From: an uncultured Novosphingobium sp. | GTDB lineage: Bacteria > Pseudomonadota > Alphaproteobacteria > Sphingomonadales > Sphingomonadaceae | Length of the DNA stretch: 64,000 nt | Direction of reading: 5' to 3' | Assembly (NCBI GenBank): GCA_946886075.1 | Contig: CAMPHR010000002.1 | Span: 62,001-126,000, forward strand | Part shown: piece by piece, positions 53,801 to 62,500 of the stretch | Numbering within the stretch: the stretch's first letter is position 1 | How the letters are laid out: every line of letters begins with the position of its first letter | Made by a program: the position numbers and the translations under genes | Notes under the pieces: model-generated | The model's database searches: none | What the model saw: only the letters and a program-made list of their open reading frames with translations | What the model was told of the DNA's origin: nothing

Positions 53801-54093
53801 GTGAAGGCCAGATCCACCTCGACCCACCTGGCGGTCAGGTCCGGATTTTCAGGATCGCCAAGGACAATATTCTCGATCCGCTGGGTGCGCAGGCCAATAT
53901 CTTTAAGGTCATAGCTCGCCTGAACGCCGCGGCGGTTCATCTCTCGGCCAATGAAGTTTTCCGCAATGGGCGCTCGCTGCGTCCACAACGCGACAAGAAT
54001 CAGCGCCAGGGAGCCCGTCCCGACACCCAGCCAGCGTAGCCAGCCGCGGCGAGATTCTTCTTCGCCGTCCTCAACTTCGATGCTTATGGCCAA
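50860..54093 (-). CDS. ydbH: YdbH-family intermembrane phospholipid transport protein
   Basis: A large 1077-residue AsmA-related protein with one N-terminal membrane anchor (WLRWLGVGTGSLALILVALW) and a very long repetitive beta-strand periplasmic region. The C-terminal FNAQGGRVAGGVLAARQQGMPPLIMPEGVLP and NVVFNGVNRGKLGD lie in the YdbH domain. In E. coli, YdbH, TamB and YhdP share the job of passing phospholipid to the outer membrane. Its proline- and glycine-rich beta content fits a lipid groove. Confidence 0.9.
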   Translation of the reverse strand: MAISIEVEDGEEESRRGWLRWLGVGTGSLALILVALWTQRAPIAENFIGREMNRRGVQASYDLKDIGLRTQRIENIVLGDPENPDLTARWVEVDLAFTGLSPHVAEVRAGGVRLRGTYRGGVLRLGELDKFRDPASKAPFSLPDIALMLRDARVRLDTDAGTVGLQIDGGGKLKSGFNGRLAAAMPRAASAGCNMTGMTALLDVSIRNERPHLVGPVQAAALGCRGSAMAAATPRADMDVWLGKALDRWDGHVTLAAEALKSSGIVLAKPAGRIDFNGTGSGTSGRARIGIAALGVESVKAGPSEIVGAWRIEEGKSQASGRLSAHQLSLAGRDPLAGLKRSAAGTPLGPLAVRLAEAVRRAGEDNVLRTNLAFAQSGKGGSVVLTGTGFQSRSGARVTIPGDGEVMVRWPGKSGAAIDWALDGAVTSEGGGLPKAALRLARRPGGGLGGQLFIDPYAAGDAKLALEPVRFSAGPGGDTLFSTVVRLDGPLPGGRLRGLAMPVAGEMKADGGIAINRRCVPLALEEARYGSFAIGRTRQTLCPIGGGALLATGPGGVRARAEIRNLDLRGRSGQSPMRLSAERARVTLGQEGFALSKAQLAIGPEASPVRLVADTLTGQATAKGLQGKLSGANARIGSVPLIVENGAGDWSFAQGTLKLAAAMMVRDAQTPGRFEPLKVPDFALTLRDGRIAATGTLRAPRNDAVVARTDIAHDLGSGRGKADLTVPGLVFGSDLQPEDVTRLALGVVANVDATVTGEGHIRWNGTSVTSDGLFRTDNAKLAAAFGPVEGLSGELRFTDLLGLVSAPGQVLRIKMVNPGVEVRDGIVRYRLEPGQKVRVEGGGWPFSGGQLVLLPTTMDFSADVDRYLTFRVIGIDAGAFIQTMELENISATGTFDGIMPLIFNAQGGRVAGGVLAARQQGMPPLIMPEGVLPTVPCDPNRQSGTLSYVGPVSNEQLGVMGKLAFDALKNLQYKCLTILMDGALDGEMVTNVVFNGVNRGKLGDVPDGMARSLTGLPFIFNVRIAAPFRGLLGTAKSFIDPTTLIQNSIGDQMQEKIREGIAVKPAESDTVRNREQR

Positions 54094-54211
54094 CCCCGGC
54101 TCTCAACCACTATCCGTAACGCCTGCATAACGTCTGAGCTGCCTTAAATATCCTTGCCCCGCATTTACGCAACGCATAGGTCCATTTCCCTGAACAGGGG
54201 ATTATAAGGCA

Positions 54212-54907
54212 TTGGCGGACAGGGATGTTGTGGTCAGCCATGATGGCGTGGGTCATCGCGCGCGGCTGCGGCAAAAGTTGGCGGACAGCGGCGGTGATGC
54301 ACTGCACGATCATGAGCTCATCGAATATCTGCTCGCCCTCGCCATTCCCCGCCGCGATACCAAGCCGCTTGCAAAGGCGCTGCTGCGTGAATTTGGCGGC
54401 ATCGGCGGTCTGATGACGGCCGATTGGCAGGCGATCGCCCGTGTTCCGGGTATGGGCGACACCAGCATCGCCGCCGTCAAGATCGTGCACGCCACGCTTC
54501 TACGCATGCTCCGCAACGAGGTCGCACAGCGGCCGGTCCTGGCAAGCTGGCAGGCGCTGCTCGATTATCTGCGCGCCGACATGGCCCACCTGCCCGTGGA
54601 GCGCGTCCGCGTGCTTCATCTCAACAGTCGCAACATGTTGATCCGGGACGAACATATGGGCGACGGATCGATCGACCAGGCCGCCATATATACGCGCGAA
54701 GTCATTCGCCGCGCGATCGACCTTGGTTCATCAGCGCTGATCCTGGTCCATAATCATCCGAGCGGCTCGCCCGAACCAAGCCGCCAGGACATCGAGATCA
54801 CCCGTCAGATCGCGGAGGCGGGCAAGCGCCTCAACATCGCGGTTCACGATCACATCATTATCGGCTCGCAAGGCCATAGCAGCCTGCGGGCGATGGGGCT
54901 GCTATAG
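54212..54907 (+). CDS. radC: RadC-family JAB/MPN protein
   Basis: A 231-residue RadC with an N-terminal helix-hairpin-helix-like region (VPGMGDTSIAAVK) and the C-terminal MPN+ metalloprotease-like core, showing HNHPSGSPEPSRQD (JAMM motif). It is named for radiation sensitivity, but its role in repair is doubtful; JAMM metal chemistry is certain only as motif. The TTG start at 54212 gives the standard N-terminus. It is divergent from ydbH. Confidence 0.9.
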   Translation: MADRDVVVSHDGVGHRARLRQKLADSGGDALHDHELIEYLLALAIPRRDTKPLAKALLREFGGIGGLMTADWQAIARVPGMGDTSIAAVKIVHATLLRMLRNEVAQRPVLASWQALLDYLRADMAHLPVERVRVLHLNSRNMLIRDEHMGDGSIDQAAIYTREVIRRAIDLGSSALILVHNHPSGSPEPSRQDIEITRQIAEAGKRLNIAVHDHIIIGSQGHSSLRAMGLL

Positions 54908-54916
54908 AGCGGCTCT

Positions 54917-56269
<1,353 letters not shown>

Positions 56270-56390
56270 TCAATTGTCCGGGACAGAGGCTCTCCGCAAC
56301 GCGCTGCTGCACCACGGAAATCGCGCGCGCCTTGCTGAAATATTGGCATCTTGTCAAGAAATTCGCGCATCGACGCCAGTTTGAATCGGG

Positions 56391-56894
56391 TCAATCGTCC
56401 CGTTCCACCTCTTCCAATCGCCTGAAACTGTCGATCACGCAGCTAAGGCCACTACGCGCCTGCAATTCGTCCCGCCCCGAACAAAGCGACCCATCATCAT
56501 CGGGCTCGACATAGAAGCCGGAGTAAAAGCCGGTCGAACTGCACCCCCGCTCCAGCCGCGCGCGGTAGCGGTGATTGTCGGCCAGCAGCAGATCGACGCC
56601 ATGCCCCACCACGACGCTCGCTGACCGGATAGACCGCAGCGCAATGCAGCGCGGCCCCTTCTTCTCCTTCCACTCCTGCCCGGCCTGGGGGGCTATCCGC
56701 ATCGGCGCACGCCCCTTTTTCTTCACCATCGGCACGCGAATGATGACCCGTTGCTCGATCGACATCTGGGCCAATTGCACAGATCCGGCATTGGGTGCGA
56801 CAAGGAGCAACAGGACGGAATGAAGCAAATCGAACCCCTTTTGGGGCGGCACGCTATGGGCCGGTGGTTGAACCGTCGATGAATTCCGGGGCAT
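56391..56894 (-). CDS. Hypothetical protein with signal-like N-terminus
   Basis: A 167-residue hydrophilic protein. The N-terminal LLHSVLLLLVAPNAGSVQLAQ resembles a signal peptide, after which QRVIIRVPMVKKKGRAPM and RCIALRSIRSASVVVGHGVDLLLADNHRYRARLERGCSSTGFY... show no family I recognise. Pairs of cysteines (C82, C118, C137 and others) suggest an exported fold. Only 11 bases separate its start from the divergent FAD-oxidase gene, so a later start is possible. Confidence 0.55.
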   Translation of the reverse strand: MPRNSSTVQPPAHSVPPQKGFDLLHSVLLLLVAPNAGSVQLAQMSIEQRVIIRVPMVKKKGRAPMRIAPQAGQEWKEKKGPRCIALRSIRSASVVVGHGVDLLLADNHRYRARLERGCSSTGFYSGFYVEPDDDGSLCSGRDELQARSGLSCVIDSFRRLEEVERDD

Positions 56895-56905
56895 AGCATC
56901 GTGTC

Positions 56906-58345
56906 ATGATAGGACAAGAGATCATCGGCAGGTTCGCATCGCTGCTGGGGCCAAAGGGCGTCATCACCGATCCTGACGACATCGCGCCCTGGCTGACCGA
57001 TTGGCGCGGCCGCTTTCATGGCGCAGCATCCGCCATCCTCCAGCCCGCGACCACGCAGGAAGTCGCTGCGGTCGTCGCCCTTGCGGCTGAACTTCGCGTT
57101 CCACTGGTGCCGCAAGGAGGAAACACCTCGATGGTCGGGGGCGCGACTCCACCGCCGGACGGTTCAGCACTTATCCTCTCGCTGCGCCGCATGAACCGCA
57201 TCCGATCGCTATCACCGCAGGACAATCTCGCAATATGTGAGGCAGGCGTGATCCTTGCGACGCTGCATGATGCTGCGGAACAGGCGGGACGCCGTTTCCC
57301 GCTCAGCCTCGGCGCCAAGGGTTCAGCGACGATCGGCGGCCTCATCTCCACCAACGCCGGTGGTACCCAGGTCCTGCGCCACGGCACGATGCGGGCGCTG
57401 GTCGAGGGGCTGGAGGCAGTGCTCCCCGATGGCAGCATCCTCTACGGCCTCGACGCGCTCAAGAAAGACAATCGCGGCTATGACCTCAAACAATTGCTGG
57501 TCGGTGCCGAAGGCACGCTGGGCATCATCACTGCCGCTTCCCTGCGACTCGTGCCTGCGATCGCCAGCCGCGCCGTCGCCTGGGTCGGCTTAGCCTCGCC
57601 TGCCGACGCCTTAGCCCTCCTCCGCCTGACCGAAGCGCGTCTTGGTGACAGTGTCGAAGGTTTCGAGATCATCGCTGACGATGGCCTTGGCCATGTTCTC
57701 TCCCATATCCCCAGCACCCGTTGCCCGATCGAAACGCGCACGCCTTGGCACGTCCTGATCGAAGTCGACCATGCCGACCTGTCGCCTCCTTCCCCGGAAG
57801 AACGTCTCGAGGCGGCGCTGGCGGACGCGCTGGCACAGGGTGTCGCCATCGACGCCGCGATTGCCGCCAATGAAGCGCAGGCGGTCGCATTCTGGCGCCT
57901 GCGCGAATCGCTTTCCGAAGCCGAGCGCGCACAGGGACCGGCCCTTCAGTTCGACATCAGCGTCCCCGTCGGACGCATGCCCGCCTTCATGGTCGAAACC
58001 GCGGCCGCGGCGGAACGCACCTTCGCGGGCACGACCGCCTCCTCCTTCGGCCATCTCGGCGACGGCAACGTCCACTTCCATGTCCGCGCGCCCAAGGGCA
58101 CCGCCGATGGCCCGGCATGGATCGCGGCGGAGGGGCAAGCGATAAACGCCTTCGTTCATGACGCCGTGGTTGCGGCGGGCGGCTCCATTTCCGCTGAACA
58201 TGGCATCGGGCAGATGAAACGGGCGGAACTCGGCCGCCTCTCCAGCCCCGCGCGCCTGCATGCCCTGCGCGCGATCAAGGCGGCGCTGGACCCCTTGGGC
58301 CTTATGAACCCCGACAAGCTGATCCCGCACGCCAGCGAGGGCTGA
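56906..58345 (+). CDS. FAD-linked 2-hydroxy-acid dehydrogenase (GlcD / D-2-hydroxyglutarate type)
   Basis: A 479-residue flavoprotein of the VAO/GlcD group. The FAD-binding half shows PQGGNTSMVGG (69-79), SLGAKGSATIGGLISTNAGG and GYDLKQLLVGAEGTLGIIT. The C-terminal oxidase half has HLGDGNVHFHV (about 383) and EHGIGQMKR (about 431). The family oxidises D-2-hydroxyglutarate, D-lactate or glycolate; the substrate here is not settled. It is followed by the SapC gene. Confidence 0.87.
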   Translation: MIGQEIIGRFASLLGPKGVITDPDDIAPWLTDWRGRFHGAASAILQPATTQEVAAVVALAAELRVPLVPQGGNTSMVGGATPPPDGSALILSLRRMNRIRSLSPQDNLAICEAGVILATLHDAAEQAGRRFPLSLGAKGSATIGGLISTNAGGTQVLRHGTMRALVEGLEAVLPDGSILYGLDALKKDNRGYDLKQLLVGAEGTLGIITAASLRLVPAIASRAVAWVGLASPADALALLRLTEARLGDSVEGFEIIADDGLGHVLSHIPSTRCPIETRTPWHVLIEVDHADLSPPSPEERLEAALADALAQGVAIDAAIAANEAQAVAFWRLRESLSEAERAQGPALQFDISVPVGRMPAFMVETAAAAERTFAGTTASSFGHLGDGNVHFHVRAPKGTADGPAWIAAEGQAINAFVHDAVVAAGGSISAEHGIGQMKRAELGRLSSPARLHALRAIKAALDPLGLMNPDKLIPHASEG

Positions 58346-58450
58346 CCGCCGCTGGCAAGACAAAGCAATTGCCTCCCATGCCCAAGGTCTTTATCGCCCT
58401 CTCGCAGTTTTTGGGAAAGGTGGCGCACCCGCACGCGCTGCTTGGATAGA

Positions 58451-59251
58451 ATGGAACAGATCATGGCTAGCGCGCCCGCCAACAACCTCCCTGTCTTCTA
58501 CAACGACCTGCTGCCGCTCAGCAGCGTTGATCATGCGAGCTATCGCAGCCGGTCGGTGGAAACCGCCCCCTTCCTCACCAAGCAGCATGCCGTCCCTCTG
58601 ACCGTGGACGAATTCGTCGCGGCCCAGCGGTTCGTGCCCATCATTTTCTCGGCGGGTGACGAAGCCGTGCCGCTGGCGCTGATGGGCCTTAACGAAGGCG
58701 TCAACACCTTCCTCGACGATGAAGGCAAGCTGCGCGGTCCCGCCTATGTGCCCGCTTATGTCCGCCGCTATCCTTGGATGCTGGCAAAGCTGCGCCCCGA
58801 CACGGATGAACTGTCGCTCTGCTTCGATCCCACCAGCGAAGCCGTCGGCGAATTCGAGGAAGGCCAGCCGCTTTTCGAAGACGGCAAGCCCTCCGAACTC
58901 ACCCAGGGCGTGCTTAAATTCTGCGAGGACTTCGAGCAGGCTGCCGCACGCACCGGCCAGTTCATGAAGGACCTCAAGGAACTCGACCTGCTCATGGATG
59001 GTGAAGTCGCCATCCAGGTGCCCGGCAACGATCAGCCCTTCGTCTATCGCGGCTTCCGCATGGTGAATGAGGAAAAGCTCCGCGACATGCGTGGCGATCA
59101 GCTTCGCAAGATCAGCCAGAACGGCATGCTGCCCCTCATCTACGCGCATCTCTTCTCGCTGCAACTCATCCGCGAAGTGTTCGAGTCGCAGGTCAACCAA
59201 GGCAAAGGACCGATTTCTGTCCCGCAGGCGCCTCAGCCCGCCGAAGCCTGA
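58451..59251 (+). CDS. SapC family protein
   Basis: A SapC-family protein of about 266 residues, related to a Caulobacter protein first noted near the S-layer genes. Family marks are YNDLLPLSSVDH, ..RYPWMLAK..., the acidic DELSLCFDP and a late RGFRMVNEEKLRDM. ATG 58451 is used; TTG 58442 and ATG 58463 are alternatives. The S-layer role is not supported by anything nearby; a membrane or c-di-GMP-independent role cannot be judged. Confidence 0.82.
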   Translation: MEQIMASAPANNLPVFYNDLLPLSSVDHASYRSRSVETAPFLTKQHAVPLTVDEFVAAQRFVPIIFSAGDEAVPLALMGLNEGVNTFLDDEGKLRGPAYVPAYVRRYPWMLAKLRPDTDELSLCFDPTSEAVGEFEEGQPLFEDGKPSELTQGVLKFCEDFEQAAARTGQFMKDLKELDLLMDGEVAIQVPGNDQPFVYRGFRMVNEEKLRDMRGDQLRKISQNGMLPLIYAHLFSLQLIREVFESQVNQGKGPISVPQAPQPAEA

Positions 59252-59305
59252 CAAGGAAAAGCAACCTGGATCAAGCATGTTAAAGAAAAGCTTTCCGCTC
59301 GCCCC

Positions 59306-59333
59306 TTGAAAGTGAGCGGGGCCTTCTTTATCT
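59306..59333 (+). promoter_or_regulatory. Sigma-70-type promoter of the sRNA
   Basis: The -35 box TTGAAA (59306-59311) and -10 box TTATCT (59328-59333) are 16 bases apart. The predicted start is near 59340, exactly where the first RNA hairpin begins. Part of the same sequence can also fold into a GAGCGG / CCGCTC hairpin after SapC. Confidence 0.6.
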
Positions 59334-59339
59334 TCCAAA

Positions 59340-59451
59340 CATACGGCGCACCTGCCCCCCTTTCGGGTGTGTCGTATGGGCGCCTCCCCCTTTTGGAGGC
59401 GTCTCCTCCCTGAACCTTGGCCACCCCATGTATTACATGGGGTGGTTTTTT
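59340..59451 (+). ncRNA. Small regulatory RNA candidate, alphaproteobacterial suhB/mmgR-like
   Basis: The predicted 112-nt transcript has three hairpins. Hairpin 1: ATACGGCGCACC (59341-59352) with GGGTGTGTCGTAT (59365-59377), loop with CCCCCC. Hairpin 2: CGCCTCC (59381-59387) with GGAGGCG (59395-59401), loop CCCTTTT. An unpaired stretch TCTCCTCCCTGAACCTTGG follows, then a terminator hairpin CCACCCCATGT/ACATGGGGTGG with TTTTTT (59421-59451). C-rich loops and CCUCCC are typical of anti-Shine-Dalgarno sRNAs. From memory the layout resembles suhB/mmgR (alpha-r8); this family call is not verified. Confidence 0.62.
59421..59451 (+). terminator. Perfect Rho-independent terminator of the sRNA
   Basis: An eleven-base-pair stem (CCACCCCATGT / ACATGGGGTGG) with a three-base loop is followed by six T residues. 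It is the strongest intrinsic terminator in the window. Confidence 0.92.
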
Positions 59452-59552
59452 ATGGGTCGAAGACAAGGAGCAGGGCGGGCGAAACCGGTTTCGCTTGACG
59501 GCCTACCCCGCTCCCCGTAAACGCCACCGCCTGCCAGCCGCCATGCGGCCAA

Positions 59553-59627
59553 GGCCCCTTCGTCTAGCGGTCAGGACGCGGCCCTCTCACGGCTGAAACA
59601 CGGGTTCGATTCCCGTAGGGGTCACCA
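59553..59627 (+). tRNA. tRNA-Glu (anticodon CTC)
   Basis: The acceptor arm GGCCCCT (59553-59559) pairs with AGGGGTC (59617-59623) including a G-T pair; discriminator A and encoded CCA (59625-59627) follow. The anticodon loop CTCTCAC gives CTC (Glu), and the T-arm has GGTTCGATTCC. It reads GAG codons, the dominant Glu codon at this GC content. Confidence 0.95.
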
Positions 59628-59938
59628 TTCAGCGCAAATCATGCATTGGCTAAGCAGTCGCTCACGCACGTGGCCGGGCGTTCCCTTCATCCCTCGCGAC
59701 TCGAAGAGGGATGACCCCTGCCGCCGTTCGCCCTGAGCCTGTCGAAGGGCTTCTCTTCTTCAAGATGAGGGTTTCGACTGCTGCCTGCAGCAGTCGCTCA
59801 GCACAGGCTCCGCCCGGATCAATCCGACAGGGTTGAGAAATTCATATCAAGCACATGCCACAAACCATCTTTGTTGCGCGTCGATCGAACAAACTGGCGT
59901 CTCTGTCGTTTCACTCCTGTCGAAATTGGAGACCAACC
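59628..59938. other. Intergenic region with a decayed repeat
   Basis: This 311-base gap lies between tRNA-Glu and the glycine-zipper lipoprotein gene. It holds the third REP-like repeat and, at 59886-59910, CGAAC-N16-CGTT, one base off the EcfG consensus and about 30 bases before ATG 59939. No other gene is supported. Confidence 0.5.
59724..59813. repeat. REP-like inverted repeat, copy 3 (interrupted)
   Basis: The left arm CCGTTCGCCCTGAGCCTGTC matches the other copies. The right arm is interrupted: TTCGA and CAGGCTC are separated by about 26 bases (CTGCTGCCTGCAGCAG-containing), and the end is diverged (CGCCCGGA). It suggests an old element changed by an internal insertion. Confidence 0.6.
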
Positions 59939-60229
59939 ATGCGTAATACCATTCTTTTGATTGCCGGATTGGCGGCTGCAGCCAGCGTTGGCGGCTGTTC
60001 ACGTGAGACGACGCGCGACGGTCTGCGTGGCGCGGGCATCGGCGCGGTCGGCGGCGCGGTCGCTGGCGCGATCGTGCCTGGCCTGGGCGTGGCCGAAGGT
60101 GCGGCGATCGGTGCAGCCGGTGGCGCTGTGGTGGGCGCAGCAACTTCGGATGGTGATCGGCGCTGGGAACGCGATCGTCGCGGCCGGGAATATTATATCG
60201 ATCGCAACGGCCGCCGCGTTTACCGCTAG
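59939..60229 (+). CDS. Glycine-zipper lipoprotein
   Basis: A 96-residue lipoprotein with lipobox SVGGC (Cys20) and two glycine-zipper segments (GLRGAGIGAVGGAVAGAIVPGLG and AAIGAAGGAVVGAA), followed by a charged C-terminal domain DRRWERDRRGREYYIDRNGRRVYR. The start ATG 59939 is chosen because MRNTILLIAGLAAAASVGGC is a normal lipoprotein leader. The EcfG-like element upstream and its similarity to the gene at 10750 suggest a stress-linked envelope role. Confidence 0.85.
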   Translation: MRNTILLIAGLAAAASVGGCSRETTRDGLRGAGIGAVGGAVAGAIVPGLGVAEGAAIGAAGGAVVGAATSDGDRRWERDRRGREYYIDRNGRRVYR

Positions 60230-60268
60230 GCCCGAGGTAGCCGTGCATGCTGCGCGGCCATAGGTGAG

Positions 60269-61018
60269 ATGACCATTCCTCAGGGGCAGCGATGGCAGGG
60301 TCGGGACAGGATCGCCCCTGCCATCGCAGCGCTCCTGATCAATGCCATCATCGGATATGCGTTGATCATAGGTCTGCGCGGTCCCGCCTTATGGCAGAGG
60401 GCGGATGACGAGTCCCCGCTCGCGCTCTTCGACCTGCGGCCCCCCGAGCGTGAAAATCCGCCACTACCACCTCGCCAGGAGATTAAGGCTAAGGAGGAAG
60501 GTGGAAGCCCCTCTGCTCCCAAAGCAGAGGCGCGAGAGACGCGGCCCGCACCTCCAAACCCGGCGAGCCTTAAGGCGCCTATCCCGATAATCACCACCCC
60601 GAACCCGCCTTTACCCACCGCGCCAGCATCTTCGATGACCAGTGGCGCTGGCGACGGGGGCGGCAACGGCGTCGGCACGGGCGCAGGGCGAGGAACGGGC
60701 ACCGGATCCGGCTCTGGCCAGGGAGACGGGGAGGGAACCTTCTCCAGGGCACGCCAGACCGGCGGCCGCTTCCGCAATTCCGACTTCCCCGACTCCCTGC
60801 GCGGCGTGGGCCGGGTCAGGATTGGCGTGCGCTATGCTATTGGCCCTTCCGGACAGGTGGACAAATGCGAGGTGATCGAAGGGAGCGGCTATTCCGAGCT
60901 CGACGCGATGACCTGCCGCATCATCATGGAGCGATATCGGTTCCGGCCCGCTCGCGATCCCGACGGCTATGCCGTCACGGAGGTGCGAGAGGAAGATTAT
61001 CGCTGGCGCGTTCGCTAG
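60269..61018 (+). CDS. TonB-like energy transducer
   Basis: A 249-residue TonB-family protein. One N-terminal membrane helix (IAPAIAALLINAIIGYALIIGL) is followed by a proline-rich region (about 55-115), a Gly-rich linker (about 122-155) and a C-terminal TonB domain containing YAIGPSGQVDKCEVIEGSGYSELDAMTCRIIMERYRFRPA. A YP motif is not seen. Partner ExbB/ExbD genes are absent here, so its receptor pairing is unknown. Confidence 0.83.
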   Translation: MTIPQGQRWQGRDRIAPAIAALLINAIIGYALIIGLRGPALWQRADDESPLALFDLRPPERENPPLPPRQEIKAKEEGGSPSAPKAEARETRPAPPNPASLKAPIPIITTPNPPLPTAPASSMTSGAGDGGGNGVGTGAGRGTGTGSGSGQGDGEGTFSRARQTGGRFRNSDFPDSLRGVGRVRIGVRYAIGPSGQVDKCEVIEGSGYSELDAMTCRIIMERYRFRPARDPDGYAVTEVREEDYRWRVR

Positions 61019-61031
61019 GTGGGTGCGCCGA

Positions 61032-61781
61032 TCAGCGGATCAGCCCCAACGCCCACCATCCCGGCAGCGCTGCAACCGCCTGACAAGTGCCCAGCGGAAC
61101 CCGTGTCGCCGCCGTCATTCTGCGCCCGCCAGCCATGCCCACTAGAACAACCAACAACCCCAGGCTCGCCGCCATCAGCAATATGAAGGGCAGCGCTTGC
61201 CAGCCGAACCAGCCCCCCAGCGCGCCCATCAGCTTGGCATCCCCCAGGCCCAATCCCTCACGTCCACGCACCGCGCGATAACTGAGCGCGATGATCAGCA
61301 GCGCGGCATATCCGCCCGCCGCTCCAATCAGCCGGTCCGCCAGCATCGCATCCGTCACCCAAAGACCAAGCGTCAGCCCAAAAAAGGCAAGCGGCAATGT
61401 CAGCGCATCGGGCAACCAGAAATGCCGCCAATCAAGCAGCGCCAGCGTCAGCAGCAGCCATCCGAGCAGCGCCCATCCCGCACCTGCCAGCCCCGGCACC
61501 AGCCCACATGCAAGCGCGCCGATCACGGCACATGCCACTTCCACACGCCCATGCAGCGGATCGATCTTCGCGCCGCAGATCCGGCACCGTTCTTTCAGCA
61601 GCAGCGCGCTGACAATCGGTACAAGATCGATCGCACCCAACACCCGGCCGCAGCCATCGCAAGCCGACCGTCCACGCGCGACGCCCCGCCCTTCTGGCCA
61701 GCGCAGCACCAGCGTCCCCAAAAAGCTGCCCGCAATCGCGCCCGCGACAGCGCCCAGCACCGCCCATAGCGGATCAATCAC
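61032..61781 (-). CDS. gspO: Type II secretion / type IV pilus prepilin peptidase
   Basis: A 249-residue A24 peptidase with a zinc-type cysteine domain (CDGC at 41-44 and CRIC at 66-69), followed by membrane helices with catalytic aspartates in LALLDWRHFWLPD and GLGDAKL. It cleaves and N-methylates pseudopilins such as GspG. It converges with the TonB-like gene and forms one operon with gspN, gspM and gspL (overlap of four bases). Confidence 0.9.
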   Translation of the reverse strand: MIDPLWAVLGAVAGAIAGSFLGTLVLRWPEGRGVARGRSACDGCGRVLGAIDLVPIVSALLLKERCRICGAKIDPLHGRVEVACAVIGALACGLVPGLAGAGWALLGWLLLTLALLDWRHFWLPDALTLPLAFFGLTLGLWVTDAMLADRLIGAAGGYAALLIIALSYRAVRGREGLGLGDAKLMGALGGWFGWQALPFILLMAASLGLLVVLVGMAGGRRMTAATRVPLGTCQAVAALPGWWALGLIR

Positions 61782-62500
61782 AGCGTCCCTTCGACCTTCA
61801 GCTCGCGCGCGCCGCCTGTCCCGGCGAAGCCAGCCTTCGCCAGCGCTTCGCCTAGCGCAGCATCCGCCGTCTCCACCCGCATCTCAGCCACATAGCGCCC
61901 CGACCGCCATATGCGCAGGTTCACTTTCTCCAGTCCTGATTGGCTCACCAGCGGCAGCAGCAGCGCCTCGCCATCGCAACTCGCGAGACCCGACAGCCCC
62001 TGCGTCAGGTTAAGGCCGGGGAACTGCCCCGCCATCTGCGCCCGCACCCGGCCCTCAGCATGACCGCAGCGATCACCGGAGAAATATGCCGAAACATCTT
62101 CCATCGCCAGACTGGCGACCGGCAGCGGCGCAAAGCTTCGGCCAAGCGGCACCGTGCCCGTCACATCATCGATGCCCACGCGCCCAAAACCGACCGTCAG
62201 CGCCCCGCTCAGGTCGTCGGCCGCGCCCTGCCGCCGCCATATGTCGAACCGCACCCGGCCCATCAGCAACGACACCGGCGACAAGGCGGCCTTCACCGAC
62301 CCGACCGGCATCGTCCCCAGCATCAACTGGTCGATCCGCCCGCTCCACAGCGTCCCCCGCACTTCCCGCGCAGCCACGCCCAACCGTTCCAGCCCCGAAA
62401 GCCCAAGCGCGATCCGCATCGGCATGAACAGGATCAGCCCGAATATAAACAACAGGAGGACCGCAATCCGCGTCCGCCGCGACCAGCCGAGCCGCCTCAT
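61778..62500 (-). CDS. gspN: Type II secretion protein N
   Basis: A 240-residue inner membrane-anchored periplasmic protein with one N-terminal helix (RIAVLLLFIFGLILFMPMRIAL) and a beta-rich domain. Marks of GspN are LGLSGLERLGVAAREVRGTLWSGRIDQL and the tail GEALAKAGFAGTGGARELKVEGTL. GspN is an optional T2SS part of unknown precise role. It overlaps gspM by four bases. Confidence 0.8.
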   Translation of the reverse strand: MRRLGWSRRTRIAVLLLFIFGLILFMPMRIALGLSGLERLGVAAREVRGTLWSGRIDQLMLGTMPVGSVKAALSPVSLLMGRVRFDIWRRQGAADDLSGALTVGFGRVGIDDVTGTVPLGRSFAPLPVASLAMEDVSAYFSGDRCGHAEGRVRAQMAGQFPGLNLTQGLSGLASCDGEALLLPLVSQSGLEKVNLRIWRSGRYVAEMRVETADAALGEALAKAGFAGTGGARELKVEGTL

